A stretch of 64,000 nt of DNA from UBA2287 sp037442025 (GCA_037442025.1 JBBIRB010000009.1:9742-73741); one strand, 5' to 3'. Shown: positions 15,946 to 25,370, counted from the stretch's first letter. The notes: generated from the letters alone by a model not told the origin. Program-made: numbers and translations.

Positions 15946-17187
15946 TTAACAGTTTCTTTTCACCTTGTCTCGCAGCAGCAAGGCAATTGCAAGGCAAATA
16001 AATGCCGAAATCAAAAGAGCGTATTCGGTTCGAATAACTTTTGATGCCCACCCTAAAAGCAAACTACCCAATGGCGTTATTCCCATGAACGACATGCCAT
16101 AGAGTGAGATTACTCTCCCTCTAACAGAGCTCTCGGTTGTTGATTGGAGGTAGGTATTGGTCGATGCAAAAAGAACAATCATTCCAAACCCCACAAATGG
16201 CAGCGCGAAAAAGGAGAGCCAGGGCAGGTTCGAAATAGCAAAAACCACAAGAAATGACGAGAAAATTAACGCTGACAACAAAATATTGTCGATTACCTTA
16301 CTCATATTTGTACGTGTAGCCAGATAAATGGCCCCAAGTAATGCTCCTGCTCCAAAAAGGCCAGTAAGAACTCCAAGTAAATTGGCATTGCCACCAAGGA
16401 TATTGCTTGCGTAGTATGGCAAGAAAACTTGAAATGGGAGGCCAAAAAGGCTCGAAGAAAATACAAGCAGCAGCAGGTAGCGTATGGACTTGCTATTATA
16501 TGAAAATCTGAACCCTTCAAAAAGTTCTACAAGAATGTTCTTGTTAATTTTCGAAAGTATTGGATTGTTAACCTTCATGGCCAGCAATGCAGCAATTATG
16601 GCAAAAAAACTAATTCCGTTTATTAAAAAGCAGTAGCCTTCACCAACTGCTGCAATCAGAATGCCACCCAGAAGAGGCCCTATAAATCTAGCCGAATTTA
16701 TAAGAGTTGAATTTAATGCAATAGCATTTTGAAGCAGCATTTTATCACCAACCATATCGAGAAGGAACGAATGCCTATATGGGGTGTCGAAAGCCATAGC
16801 CATACCATTAATTATGGCAATTGTAATAATATGCCAAACCTGAATGGAGCCAGTTAGCGTAAGTAATGCAAGGGAAAAGGCCATTAGCATTGAAACGCAC
16901 TGAACCAGAAATAGAACTTTTTGGCGGTTCGTTCTGTCGGCAAATACTCCGGCAAGTGGGGTTAAAACCAACGAAGGTATTTGTCCTGCAAAACCAACTA
17001 GGCCTAGTAGAAAAGGGGAGCCAGATAAGCGATATACCAGCCAGCCTAAGGCTAGGTTTTGAATCCATGTGCCCAAAAGTGAGGCAAGCTGACCCCAGAA
17101 AAACAATCGGAAGTTTCGAACCTGTAATGCTTTAAAGGCAATGCCAAGCCTATTGTAGTAGGTGCTTATATCTAAAAATCGAAACAC
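15946..17187 (-). CDS. Major facilitator superfamily exporter
   Basis: The 413-residue protein has 12 hydrophobic helices and the MFS pattern at the loop between helices 2 and 3 (GVFADRTNRQKVLFLVQ). The N terminus LQVRNFRLFFWGQLASLLGTWIQ and AFDTPYRHSFLLDMVG match the enterobactin exporter-like/DHA3 subgroup of drug and siderophore efflux transporters. The substrate is unknown. It has its own promoter in the divergent region with the FabH-type gene. Confidence 0.88.
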   Translation of the reverse strand: MFRFLDISTYYNRLGIAFKALQVRNFRLFFWGQLASLLGTWIQNLALGWLVYRLSGSPFLLGLVGFAGQIPSLVLTPLAGVFADRTNRQKVLFLVQCVSMLMAFSLALLTLTGSIQVWHIITIAIINGMAMAFDTPYRHSFLLDMVGDKMLLQNAIALNSTLINSARFIGPLLGGILIAAVGEGYCFLINGISFFAIIAALLAMKVNNPILSKINKNILVELFEGFRFSYNSKSIRYLLLLVFSSSLFGLPFQVFLPYYASNILGGNANLLGVLTGLFGAGALLGAIYLATRTNMSKVIDNILLSALIFSSFLVVFAISNLPWLSFFALPFVGFGMIVLFASTNTYLQSTTESSVRGRVISLYGMSFMGITPLGSLLLGWASKVIRTEYALLISAFICLAIALLLRDKVKRNC

Positions 17188-17232
17188 AAAGAATTGAATT
17201 GAAACTTATGTCGATTATTTTTTCTTTGACCA

Positions 17233-17262
17233 CAAAGGTATGCAGGGTTTAAAACTTGCAAA
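17233..17262 (-). promoter_or_regulatory. Bacteroidota-type promoter for the MFS gene
   Basis: Reading the minus strand, TTTG (17262-17259), then 18 bases, then TACCTTTG (17240-17233) fit the -33/-7 consensus TTTG and TAnnTTTG. The MFS ATG is about 45 bases downstream. Confidence 0.65.
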
Positions 17263-17305
17263 TTTTATATTAAGAGTTTATCGATTAGTAAATATAATTT
17301 AACGG

Positions 17306-17333
17306 TTGAAATTTAACAACTGTTTTAAATTTG
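17306..17333 (+). promoter_or_regulatory. Bacteroidota-type promoter for the FabH-type gene
   Basis: TTG at 17306-17308 and TAAATTTG at 17326-17333, 17 bases apart, match the -33/-7 elements. Transcription would begin near 17340, after the upstream TTG at 17331, which supports the ATG at 17376 as the translation start. Confidence 0.6.
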
Positions 17334-17375
17334 CAGTACCTTGTAAACTTTATTTTTATAGATTTTTTTATTGTT

Positions 17376-18452
17376 ATGAAGCACGCAAATACCATTATAA
17401 GTGGAACTGGGAGTTACATTCCCGAACTCAGAATTGAAAACAGACGTTTTGTAAAAAGCATATTCTTCGAAAAGGATAGTACCCCCATTGAGGGAACAGG
17501 CGAAGAAATTGTAAACAAATTTAAGGACATAACTGGTATAGCTGAACGGCGATGGGTTAAAAAGGACCAAACTACTTCCGAAATAGCAACAATAGCAGCA
17601 GAAAGAGCTATCAAATCTGCAGGTATCGATAGGGAATCGATTGACCATATTATTGTAGCCCATAATTTTGGCGATGTGCTGAAGGGAACCATTCAAACCG
17701 ACCTTTTACCCAGTATTGCGGCAAGAGTAAAGGCTAAACTGGGAATTGTTAATCCTGCTTGCGTTGCGTACGATATCATTTTTGGCTGCCCGGGTTGGGT
17801 GCAGGGCGTAATACAGGCCGATTCGTTCATAAAAACAGGTTTGGCCAAGCGTTGCTTGGTAATTGGTGCCGAAACCCTTTCGAGGGTTGTTGATCCCAAC
17901 GACCGCGATACAATGATTTTCTCCGATGGGGCAGGGGCTACCATTGTTGAAGGCGTTGAGGAAGATGAACCCCGAGGGATTATTTCGTCAGCAGCAGTTA
18001 CACATGCCACTGAAGAGGCTTACTACCTTTATTTAGGTCAATCGAATGCCCCCGATAGCGACCCCAATGTACGATACATAAAAATGCACGGACGAAAAAT
18101 TTACGAATACGCAATTTCCAATGTACCAAAAGCTATGAAATTGGCTGTCGATAAATCGGGCCTATCCATTGATTCGATTAAAAAGGTGCTGCTTCACCAG
18201 GCCAACGAAAAAATGGACGAAGCCATTGTGCTTCGTTTCTATAAACTTTTTGGAATTAGGGCCAACATTGCCGATGTAATGCCCATGAACATTCACGAAC
18301 TTGGAAATAGTTCGGTAGCAACAGTGCCAACACTTTACGATATGATTCTGAAGGGGCAACTTACCAATCACATTATCAATAAGGGCGATGCCATTGTGTT
18401 TGCTTCGGTGGGTGCAGGAATGAGCATTAATGCTATAGTTTACAAACAGTAG
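17376..18452 (+). CDS. Beta-ketoacyl-ACP synthase III family protein (FabH-like)
   Basis: The 358-residue protein has the thiolase fold and the complete KAS III triad: Cys138 in FGCPGW, His274 in LLHQAN and Asn311 in LGNSSVATVP. These enzymes start fatty-acid synthesis or make special ketoacyl primers from acyl-CoA and malonyl-ACP. The Cys context GCPGW, in place of the usual A-C-S-G-F, is the form seen in the paralogous KAS III-like group of Bacteroidota rather than canonical FabH, so the substrate may differ from acetyl-CoA. ATG at 17376 is chosen because the promoter -7 element overlaps the further upstream candidate. A bidirectional terminator follows. Confidence 0.88.
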   Translation: MKHANTIISGTGSYIPELRIENRRFVKSIFFEKDSTPIEGTGEEIVNKFKDITGIAERRWVKKDQTTSEIATIAAERAIKSAGIDRESIDHIIVAHNFGDVLKGTIQTDLLPSIAARVKAKLGIVNPACVAYDIIFGCPGWVQGVIQADSFIKTGLAKRCLVIGAETLSRVVDPNDRDTMIFSDGAGATIVEGVEEDEPRGIISSAAVTHATEEAYYLYLGQSNAPDSDPNVRYIKMHGRKIYEYAISNVPKAMKLAVDKSGLSIDSIKKVLLHQANEKMDEAIVLRFYKLFGIRANIADVMPMNIHELGNSSVATVPTLYDMILKGQLTNHIINKGDAIVFASVGAGMSINAIVYKQ

Positions 18453-18462
18453 CAGCGAAAAT

Positions 18463-18500
18463 AAAAGCCATCGGGTTGCAATTGCTTCCCGATGGCTTTT
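18463..18500. terminator. Bidirectional terminator between the FabH-type gene and the DUF5916 gene
   Basis: A perfect 13-bp stem (AAAAGCCATCGGG and its complement CCCGATGGCTTTT) encloses a 12-base loop. A/T runs on both sides let it act for both converging genes. Confidence 0.85.
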
Positions 18501-18512
18501 TAGTTTATTCAT

Positions 18513-21131
18513 TTAAAAGAATCGATAAGATAATTTCAGAAGGAATACATCGTGTGGGTATGAACTGAACAATTCACCAGTATCGTGCCCAATGCTAGAA
18601 AAGTAATTGTTTTCAGACGATTCTCTACCCTGCGACCAAACTAAGAATATTGCAGAGCCCGGGCGGAACTCCCAACGCACAACAAGGTTCGATTGAAACG
18701 CTCTGAAATTAAAATTGGGGTTGTCGAACGAAAAATCGGTAGTTCCATCGGTATTGGAATCAACCAAATACACTTCATTATTGGTGTCGTACGAAATTTG
18801 GGTGGCACTATATGTGCTGAAACGATTGGTGTAAGTGCTTGCCCTCGGGTTTGTAATTTCTTTAAAATGGTAGTAGTTACCCTTGGCAATAAAGGGTCTG
18901 CCGTAGAATTGAACCGAAAGATCGGGGGTAATGCTGTAATTAAGCCGAAATGAGAGTGAGTAAACCTTCTGGTCAATTGAAGCATTTATGTATTTCGTAT
19001 CGTTAATCATTTTAATGTTAGTAACATACTGCATCTCTCTCCACGAATTCGAAACTCCAGTTCCTAACGAAACAACTATGGCTTTGCTGGGTTTATAAGA
19101 AAATTTTAGGTTAATATTCGACTGTTCCGATTGTTTCCCCATAAAAAAGTAAGTATTGGCTGAGGCAGTCACTTTCTTTCTGCTATCAGTACCTACAAAT
19201 GACCAATTGCTCCAGCCCCCTGGTATTTTAAGCGATGGGCCACCCCTGAGGGCGGTTGCGCTTAATGTTTCACCATTGATGTTTATTCCCGTTGAGAAGT
19301 TCCAAAAATTGTTGAATTCTGCGTTTCCATTAAGATTTCCACCCCAGTGTGTTAAATCGCCAGCAAAATTGTTTTCGCGCCAGAGGTTTGTATTTATACT
19401 TACTGAACGGAAAATTGAGAAGGGTTCGTTTATGCGGTAACCTACCCAAAGCACCTGAAAAATATCGTCAACCGTGCGTATGTATCCAATATCGTTCACT
19501 TCCAGTTCGGGCGATTTAAACGAAACGAAACCCATGTAGCGCCAGCGTCCCTGACCGCTCTTCCCAATGCTTAAGGCTCCACCATACCCATTCAAACTGG
19601 TTCGGCTCGAATCTACTTCAACGTGGGTTGCATCGGGGCGTTGAAAGTATCGGCTCGACATGCGTTGTGTTCTTATCAGTGCCTTTTCGCTACCCTCAAC
19701 ACGGCTGAAGAATCCTTTAATATTTAGGAAGTAGTTTTTGTTTTTCCAAAAGTGGTTAACATTAAAACCGCCAGTGTAGGCATTCCTATGCAGAAAATCA
19801 ATTTCAGAAGTCGCTAAATTTCTGCTGACACTGGTGAACATGGCACTAAAACTGGTTTTTCCTTCGTTGTACTCTTTCCCAGCACTACCTACAAAATAAT
19901 TGGTTAGGGGTTCAATAAGTACTTTACTTCTGTTGCTGTTGTAATCTATTTCGGCGTACTCGTTGGATGTTACAGCGTCCATAATACCTATGGAGAAACC
20001 ATGTTTTGTTTTTCCGGTTATTTTGGCTGCTCCAATAATTGAGGTGTTTAATGGCGCATCCATATACTCACTATCTCTTAAGTTGGGAGAGTATTGAGGC
20101 TTTCTTCCAATTCTTCTGGAGTAGAACAGGTTCTCGTAGGAATGGTCGCCATCGCCAGGTGAGAACTGGAAATGAAACAGGTTACGACCCTCAATGAAGA
20201 AGGGTCTTTTTTCGGGGAAATAAGTTTCAAAAGCGGTTAGGTTCACTTCCGATGGGTCGGCTTCTACTTGTCCAAAATCGGGGAAAATGGTAAGATCGAG
20301 AGTGAAATCGTTAGTAATGCCCATTTTCATATCTAATCCGGCCGAAATATTTTTGCTATTACCAGTACGGAAAGGATTTCCCGTTTCCCTCTCAAACCTT
20401 TCGGCTTGTGCTACTGTGTACGGCGCAACTTCAATCTGACGGCGAGGCTTTACCTGCTCTATTCCGGTCAGAATACCGTATCGGTGCACCCAGCCCGGAG
20501 CATCGCGGGGTATGGGTTGCCACAGCGATAATTCTCCTTTTCTATATATGAATCGGCCAACCTGAAGGCCCCATTCCTGTTTGCTTAAATTGTTGAATCG
20601 GAGCTGATTCAGGGGTATTTTTATTTCACATACCCAGCCTTCGTTGTCAATCGATGTTTTTGCATCCCAAATGGCATCCCAGCTTTCATCTTCATTGTTT
20701 CCATCGCCCGTTATAAGTTTATCGTGCTTAACCCCCGATGCAAAAACAATGAACGAAAAGGAGGTTTGCTTGTCGTTGTACGAATCGAATTCAATACCAA
20801 TGGCATCGCCATCGCCGGAGTCGCGACGCGATAGGAGCGATACAATACTGTCGGGACTTGTATCCCAGGCCCTTATGGCTGCATAAATGAAATTATTATC
20901 GAACAAAATTTTAAACGAAGTTTGTTGGGACGGGGCTTTGCCATCGAAGGGCTCGCGTTGGGTAAAATTATTTTGCCAACTAGTTGCCTCCCAAGAAGCA
21001 TCGTTAACAAAGCCATCGATTCGCGGAGGCTCGCCCTGTAAACGGTAAGCTTTTGCCTCTCTCTTTTCTTGTGCAAGCAGAAAACTTGAATTAATAAGCA
21101 GGAATAAGCAAATTAAATATCTATTCAGCAT
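18513..21131 (-). CDS. DUF5916 domain outer-membrane protein with N-terminal carbohydrate-binding-like domain
   Basis: The 872-residue protein has a signal peptide (ending in SSFLLAQ), then a family-9-like carbohydrate-binding domain (about residues 30-210; PPRIDGFVNDASWEATSW, GVKHDKL, WDAIWDAKTSID), then a long DUF5916 region predicted as an outer-membrane beta-barrel with alternating aromatic strands and a C-terminal aromatic end (LKLSYRFF). FPEKRPFFIEGRNLFHF is diagnostic. The family is widespread in Bacteroidota; its function is not established. A paralogue of similar architecture is at 55414-57861. A terminator separates it from the convergent KAS III gene. Confidence 0.85.
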   Translation of the reverse strand: MLNRYLICLFLLINSSFLLAQEKREAKAYRLQGEPPRIDGFVNDASWEATSWQNNFTQREPFDGKAPSQQTSFKILFDNNFIYAAIRAWDTSPDSIVSLLSRRDSGDGDAIGIEFDSYNDKQTSFSFIVFASGVKHDKLITGDGNNEDESWDAIWDAKTSIDNEGWVCEIKIPLNQLRFNNLSKQEWGLQVGRFIYRKGELSLWQPIPRDAPGWVHRYGILTGIEQVKPRRQIEVAPYTVAQAERFERETGNPFRTGNSKNISAGLDMKMGITNDFTLDLTIFPDFGQVEADPSEVNLTAFETYFPEKRPFFIEGRNLFHFQFSPGDGDHSYENLFYSRRIGRKPQYSPNLRDSEYMDAPLNTSIIGAAKITGKTKHGFSIGIMDAVTSNEYAEIDYNSNRSKVLIEPLTNYFVGSAGKEYNEGKTSFSAMFTSVSRNLATSEIDFLHRNAYTGGFNVNHFWKNKNYFLNIKGFFSRVEGSEKALIRTQRMSSRYFQRPDATHVEVDSSRTSLNGYGGALSIGKSGQGRWRYMGFVSFKSPELEVNDIGYIRTVDDIFQVLWVGYRINEPFSIFRSVSINTNLWRENNFAGDLTHWGGNLNGNAEFNNFWNFSTGININGETLSATALRGGPSLKIPGGWSNWSFVGTDSRKKVTASANTYFFMGKQSEQSNINLKFSYKPSKAIVVSLGTGVSNSWREMQYVTNIKMINDTKYINASIDQKVYSLSFRLNYSITPDLSVQFYGRPFIAKGNYYHFKEITNPRASTYTNRFSTYSATQISYDTNNEVYLVDSNTDGTTDFSFDNPNFNFRAFQSNLVVRWEFRPGSAIFLVWSQGRESSENNYFSSIGHDTGELFSSYPHDVFLLKLSYRFF

Positions 21132-21212
21132 GTTTTGTTTAGGTTAGTTAGTGAGTAGTTCAAACAAATATTGAAGTTCGCTGTTTTATTATAAAAGCTA
21201 AAACAAACTAGT

Positions 21213-21902
21213 ATGAAGGACTCAATATTGACTTTAGTTGCTGCTTTTAGTTTCATGTTTGTTGCAGCACAGGATGGCAAATTAACACACATTAGCTTTA
21301 ACGAGCTACCTTACCCTGCCGGTGCACTTGAGGTTTTTATCGATAAGCAAACTATGGAAATTCACCATGGTCGTCACCATAGGGCATACTACAACAATTT
21401 CCTGAAAGCCATAGCCGACGAGAAGATACCCTTGGAACCCATTGAGAAAACCCTTGCAACTATTAGTAAGTATTCAACATTTGCGAGAAATAATGGCGGG
21501 GGACATTTCAATCACAACCTGTTTTGGGAAATTATGTCGCCCAATGGCGGTGGCTTACCAAGCGGAAAATTAATGGAAGCGATTGTTAATAGATTTGGAT
21601 CGTTCGATGCTTTCAAATCCGATTTCGAAAAGAAGGCTGCTGCCATTTTTGGTAGCGGCTGGGCCTGGTTATCGGTTAGCAGCGATGGGAAACTTTTTGT
21701 ATCAACAACAGCAAATCAGGACAACCCACTAATGGATGTAGTGGCCGAGAAGGGCACTCCCATACTTGGGCTCGATGTTTGGGAGCATGCATACTACCTT
21801 CGGTACCAAAACAAGCGCGCCGATTACATAGCCAACTTCTGGAAAGTAGTGAATTGGGGTGAAGTGGAGAAAAGGTACGCTATTGCATTGGGGCAATTGT
21901 AG
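21213..21902 (+). CDS. sod: Superoxide dismutase (Mn-type fingerprint) with a signal peptide
   Basis: The 229-residue protein is an Fe/Mn superoxide dismutase with ligands His51 (EIHHGRHH), His101 (GGHFNHNLFW), Asp188 and His192 (DVWEHAYYL). GGHFNH together with the outer-sphere Gln in TANQDNPLMD is the manganese-preferring pattern. Unusually, about 20 hydrophobic residues precede the normal start (LTLVAAFSFMFVAAQDG), which reads as a signal peptide, so the enzyme is probably exported to the periplasm. Most bacterial Fe/Mn SODs are cytoplasmic. It lies upstream of pckA, on the same strand but 174 bases away. Confidence 0.93.
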   Translation: MKDSILTLVAAFSFMFVAAQDGKLTHISFNELPYPAGALEVFIDKQTMEIHHGRHHRAYYNNFLKAIADEKIPLEPIEKTLATISKYSTFARNNGGGHFNHNLFWEIMSPNGGGLPSGKLMEAIVNRFGSFDAFKSDFEKKAAAIFGSGWAWLSVSSDGKLFVSTTANQDNPLMDVVAEKGTPILGLDVWEHAYYLRYQNKRADYIANFWKVVNWGEVEKRYAIALGQL

Positions 21903-22009
21903 TATCCTTCCTATCTCAATCGTTTACAAAAGGGCTGGCTTTTCCCCTTAATTCTGAAAAACTGATATTAAACATATATTTTTTAAGGCTCCATTTCGAA
22001 TATGTAGGG

Positions 22010-22048
22010 TAACTTTGTTTATTGGCGGTGGGCCAAAAACTCACCGCT
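22010..22048 (+). promoter_or_regulatory. pckA promoter -7 element followed by a leader hairpin
   Basis: TAACTTTG at 22010-22017 matches TAnnTTTG; no clear -33 element is seen. Just after it, GCGGTG (22025-22030) pairs with CACCGC (22042-22047), so the messenger would begin in or just before a hairpin, followed by an A/T-rich leader to the ATG at 22077. A role in RNA stability or as an attenuator is possible. Confidence 0.45.
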
Positions 22049-22076
22049 ACTTTATTTTAATTTACCCTAAAATATT

Positions 22077-23685
22077 ATGAAAAGTATCGATCTATCCATT
22101 TATGGAATTCAAAACGTTCAGGAAATTTACTATAACCCTTCGTACCAATTGCTTTTTGAACATGAAACCAGCTCCCAACTGGAGGGTTTCGAAAAGGGAA
22201 CACTTAGGTGCTGTTAATGTTGATACCGGAATTTTCACGGGCCGCTCACCCAAAGATAAATATGTGGTTTGCGAACCATCGAGCGAAAACAATGTTTGGT
22301 GGGCCGAGGCCGAAAAGAAGAGTTCTGACAATAAACCCATTTCCCCTGAAATATGGGAGCATTTCCTGAAAATTAGCACCAACCAGCTCAGTGGCAAGAA
22401 ACTATACGTTGTCGACTCATATGCGGGAGCAAATGAGGATACCCGCATCAAGGTTCGATTTATTATGGAAATTGCATGGCAGGCCCACTTTGTTAAAAAT
22501 ATGTTTATTCGTCCTACAAATGAGGAACTAGAAAGTTACCAGCCAGATTTTGTTGTGTTTGTTGCCTCAAAAGCTACTAATCCTATTTGGCAGCAACAAG
22601 GTTTGAATAGCGAGGTTTTTGTTGCTTTCCATTTGGCAAAACGCATGGCTGTTATTGGTGGCACTTGGTATGGTGGTGAAATGAAGAAAGGTATCTTTTC
22701 CATAATGAACTATTACATGCCCCTGAAGGGCATTGCTTCCATGCATTGTAGTGCAAATGTGGGAAACAATGGCGACGTTGCGATTTTCTTTGGCCTTTCG
22801 GGTACGGGAAAAACTACCCTTTCGGCCGACCCGAACCGTGCACTTATTGGCGACGATGAGCATGGTTGGGACGATAACGGAGTTTTTAACTATGAGGGTG
22901 GTTGCTATGCCAAATGCATAAACCTCGACCCTGCTAAAGAACCCGACATCTATGCTGCACTTCGTCGCGATGCATTACTCGAAAATTTAGATTTTGATGA
23001 AAAAGGCACAATCGATTTTTCATCAAGTAAGAAAACCGAAAACACTCGGGTTTCCTACCCCATTTATCATATTCGCAACATTGTTAAGCCTGTATCGCGC
23101 GGGGGACATGCCAGGCATGTAATTTTTCTGGCAGCCGACTCGTTTGGTGTATTACCTCCAGTTGCCAAACTGTCGCCTAACCAAACCCAGTACCACTTTT
23201 TGAGCGGTTTCACCGCTAAGTTAGCCGGAACCGAGAGGGGTGTTAAGGAGCCTCAGCCAACCTTCAGCAGCTGCTTTGGTCAGGCGTTTCTCATGCTGCA
23301 CCCAACGGTTTATGCGCGGGAATTGGTGAAGAAAATGGTTAAGCACAACTCAAAAGCCTACCTGGTTAACACAGGTTGGGTAGGAGGGGCCTACGGAGTA
23401 GGAAAACGAATAGATATTGCAGCAACACGAGCCATTATTAACTCAATTTTAGATGGAAGCATTGAGGACGCTGAATTTGATGTTATGCCTATTTTCAATC
23501 TTCAAATTCCTAAATCACTCAATGGGGTCGATAGTAAACTTCTTAATCCACGCAATAGTTGGCCAAACCCTGCCGACTGGGATATTGCAGCCAGGGAGCT
23601 TGCAAAAAAGTTTATTAAAAACTTCGAGAACTTTACCGACAACGAAGCAGGAAGAAAACTGGTGACTGCAGGGCCAATTATTTAA
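22077..23685 (+). CDS. pckA: Phosphoenolpyruvate carboxykinase (ATP), apparent frameshift near codon 43
   Basis: PckA interconverts oxaloacetate + ATP and PEP + CO2 + ADP in central metabolism. Most of the protein is intact in the frame that starts at 22102, with the family motifs FTGRSPKDKYVV, YGGEMKKGIFS, the P-loop GLSGTGKTTLS, DDEHGWDDNGVFN and KTENTRVSYPIYHI. The true N terminus, however, is in another frame: from ATG 22077 the sequence reads MKSIDLSIYGIQNVQEIYYN, then PSYQLLFEHE and LEGFEKGTL, exactly as in intact PckA proteins, and then hits TAA at 22215. The correct frame resumes at GGT 22207 (GAVNVDTGIF). Compared with E. coli PckA (GVLTNLGAV), about two residues are missing, consistent with an 8-base deletion between TTA repeats. 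It is either a disabled gene or a draft-assembly error; the rest shows no decay. Confidence 0.9.
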
Positions 23686-23695
23686 TAGAAAATAT

Positions 23696-24502
23696 TTACT
23701 GATATATATTTTTCAACGTTTCCTTTACTTTACTCCATTGTTGCTGATCCATAATAGGCTCAACGGCAATGGAGTAATTTTTTCTTATTGCCTTTATTGA
23801 CTCGGCCCGCTCCTGACTATCGGGGTGGGTACTAATCCATGCCATTGATTTGGTAAATGAAGGCTCCTGCTCGGAAAGTTGTTCGAAAAAATTGGCCAAA
23901 TGAATTGGATCAATGCCTGCTTCAACAAGAAGCCTTACGGCTGTTTCGTCGGCCTCCTTCTCCTGGCTTCTATCGAATGCCGAAGAAGAGAGCATTCTTA
24001 TAGCTTCCTTGGCAGCATTGCCTCCCGAATTTCCTGAAATCATTGACATAACCACAGTTAACCCCAGCTCCTTAACCATACGTTTGGTAACATGGTTGTG
24101 CTCCATGTGGGCCATCTCATGGGCAATCACTCCTGCCAACTCTTCGGGGGTTTTGCAAAAATCGATGAGGCCCGTAAGCACTACCATATTTTGGGCAGGC
24201 AGCGCAAATGCATTAACCTCCTGGCTTCGAAAAAAATGCAGCTTTAAATCGTTGCAATGCAAACTGCTCTGTTCACAAACTCTGGATACAATTAGCGATA
24301 TATCGGTTTTTTCTTCAACCGAATCGATACTTATGCTATTCATTTTCATGTAGTTCAGCATGAAATCGGCTAGTGCCTGCTCGTTGCGTTTGCCAAGTTC
24401 CTTAAAATTGCAAAAGTTGGTAAAGGGAATAAGACTTAGTATATACCATATGCCAAAGAATAGGAAAAGTAAACCTGCCAATTGATAAAATAGTTTGCCC
24501 AT
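23696..24502 (-). CDS. M48 family membrane-anchored metallopeptidase
   Basis: The 268-residue protein has an N-terminal membrane helix (about residues 5-25) and an M48 peptidase domain. The zinc site is HEMAH (His128, Glu129, His132), with a third ligand glutamate in EKEADETAVRLL near residue 183. It resembles the BepA/LoiP-type envelope M48 proteases involved in outer-membrane protein quality control. The start is taken at the Met preceding GKLFYQLAG, 12 bases after the upstream gene stops; a longer frame reaching 24586 would overlap that gene. It is the last gene of a four-gene minus-strand operon. Confidence 0.9.
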   Translation of the reverse strand: MGKLFYQLAGLLFLFFGIWYILSLIPFTNFCNFKELGKRNEQALADFMLNYMKMNSISIDSVEEKTDISLIVSRVCEQSSLHCNDLKLHFFRSQEVNAFALPAQNMVVLTGLIDFCKTPEELAGVIAHEMAHMEHNHVTKRMVKELGLTVVMSMISGNSGGNAAKEAIRMLSSSAFDRSQEKEADETAVRLLVEAGIDPIHLANFFEQLSEQEPSFTKSMAWISTHPDSQERAESIKAIRKNYSIAVEPIMDQQQWSKVKETLKNIYQ

Positions 24503-24513
24503 AATCTTGTTTA

Positions 24514-24963
24514 TTATCTTCTGTAATTGGTATACGATAGTGGATTTGGCAGCAGAATATTGGTTAGCGTTCCAAAAAACCACCATTCTACATGTTTTCC
24601 TTTGCGGGTTTGTATTGCTGCGTATATGGTGGCGGCAAACTCACTAATATTGAAAATCAGAACGGTAATTAAGTATGCTATGTAGTTATCAGTAACCACA
24701 TTACTTCCAAAAACTATGGTCAGAGTCCAAATGGTTGCTGCACTATTCATGGGCAATACAGTCGATTGCGAAAGAAGCGCTTGTGTGCAGTGCCAGCGTA
24801 CAAAATAGGTTGATTTACGGTTAGCCAAAAAGAAAATTAATGTTGCAACCAGATTAATAATTGGCAATGGTAATCCGGCCATTAAGGCAAGTAACGACAT
24901 AACGTAACTGTTCGAGGCCTTTTCGGCTTCAGTTTCGGTGGGTTTCGTGTGGAAATCAATCAT
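24514..24963 (-). CDS. DUF4870-like membrane protein
   Basis: The 149-residue protein has a soluble N-terminal segment (MIDFHTKPTETEAEKASNS) and four likely membrane helices. The segment YFVRWHCTQALLSQ after the second helix fits the DUF4870 family, in which V-R-x-H-A-x-Q-A is conserved. No function is known. Its start overlaps the stop of the DUF2752 gene (ATGA-type overlap), and the M48 protease gene begins 12 bases after its stop. Confidence 0.6.
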   Translation of the reverse strand: MIDFHTKPTETEAEKASNSYVMSLLALMAGLPLPIINLVATLIFFLANRKSTYFVRWHCTQALLSQSTVLPMNSAATIWTLTIVFGSNVVTDNYIAYLITVLIFNISEFAATIYAAIQTRKGKHVEWWFFGTLTNILLPNPLSYTNYRR

Positions 24964-25370
24964 AATTTAAAGTAGCGGTATATGTTCAGGGCCCAAATGG
25001 TTAAGATAATAAGAATTGCAATTACTGCAATGGCTCTTATCTTTAATGTTTTTTCAATTTTAATATAGATTGAAAGAAAACTATTACGTTTCTGAATAAG
25101 GTCTATACTCACCCACAAGGGGAACACCAAGAGCATTATTGAAGCAACAATAACCAATGGATTGGTAGCAATAGCCTTCAGAATTTCCCCTTTTGTAATA
25201 TGAATAATGGCCTCGGTAGTTCCGCACGAGGGGCATGGTATGCCCGTCATGATACGAAACGGGCATACAGTAATGCCACCCTGTAGGGTACTCATATAAT
25301 TATAAATAACCCAGGCATAGCCTGCTAGGGAAAGAGCTAAAACAATTGAGTAAAGTTTTCGGCGGGCCAT
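24960..25370 (-). CDS. DUF2752 family membrane protein
   Basis: The 136-residue protein has the DUF2752 signature: CPFRIMTGIPCPSCGTTEAII, three cysteines in the pattern C-P-x5-G-I-P-C-P-x-C-G, followed by a helix. Three membrane helices are visible. Function unknown; the family often lies beside TM2-domain genes, as here. It starts immediately after the TM2 gene stop and overlaps the DUF4870-like gene by four bases. Confidence 0.85.
   Translation of the reverse strand: MARRKLYSIVLALSLAGYAWVIYNYMSTLQGGITVCPFRIMTGIPCPSCGTTEAIIHITKGEILKAIATNPLVIVASIMLLVFPLWVSIDLIQKRNSFLSIYIKIEKTLKIRAIAVIAILIILTIWALNIYRYFKL

Noticed and set aside
22102..22203. ATG at 22102 as the pckA start
   Set aside because: The residues it gives before GAVNV (KTFRKFTITLRTN and on) do not resemble PckA, whereas the frame from ATG 22077 matches the PckA N terminus exactly.
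23913..24353. 146-codon plus-strand frame opposite the M48 protease
   Set aside because: Antisense shadow of a well-supported protease gene with intact zinc motif; no family resemblance.
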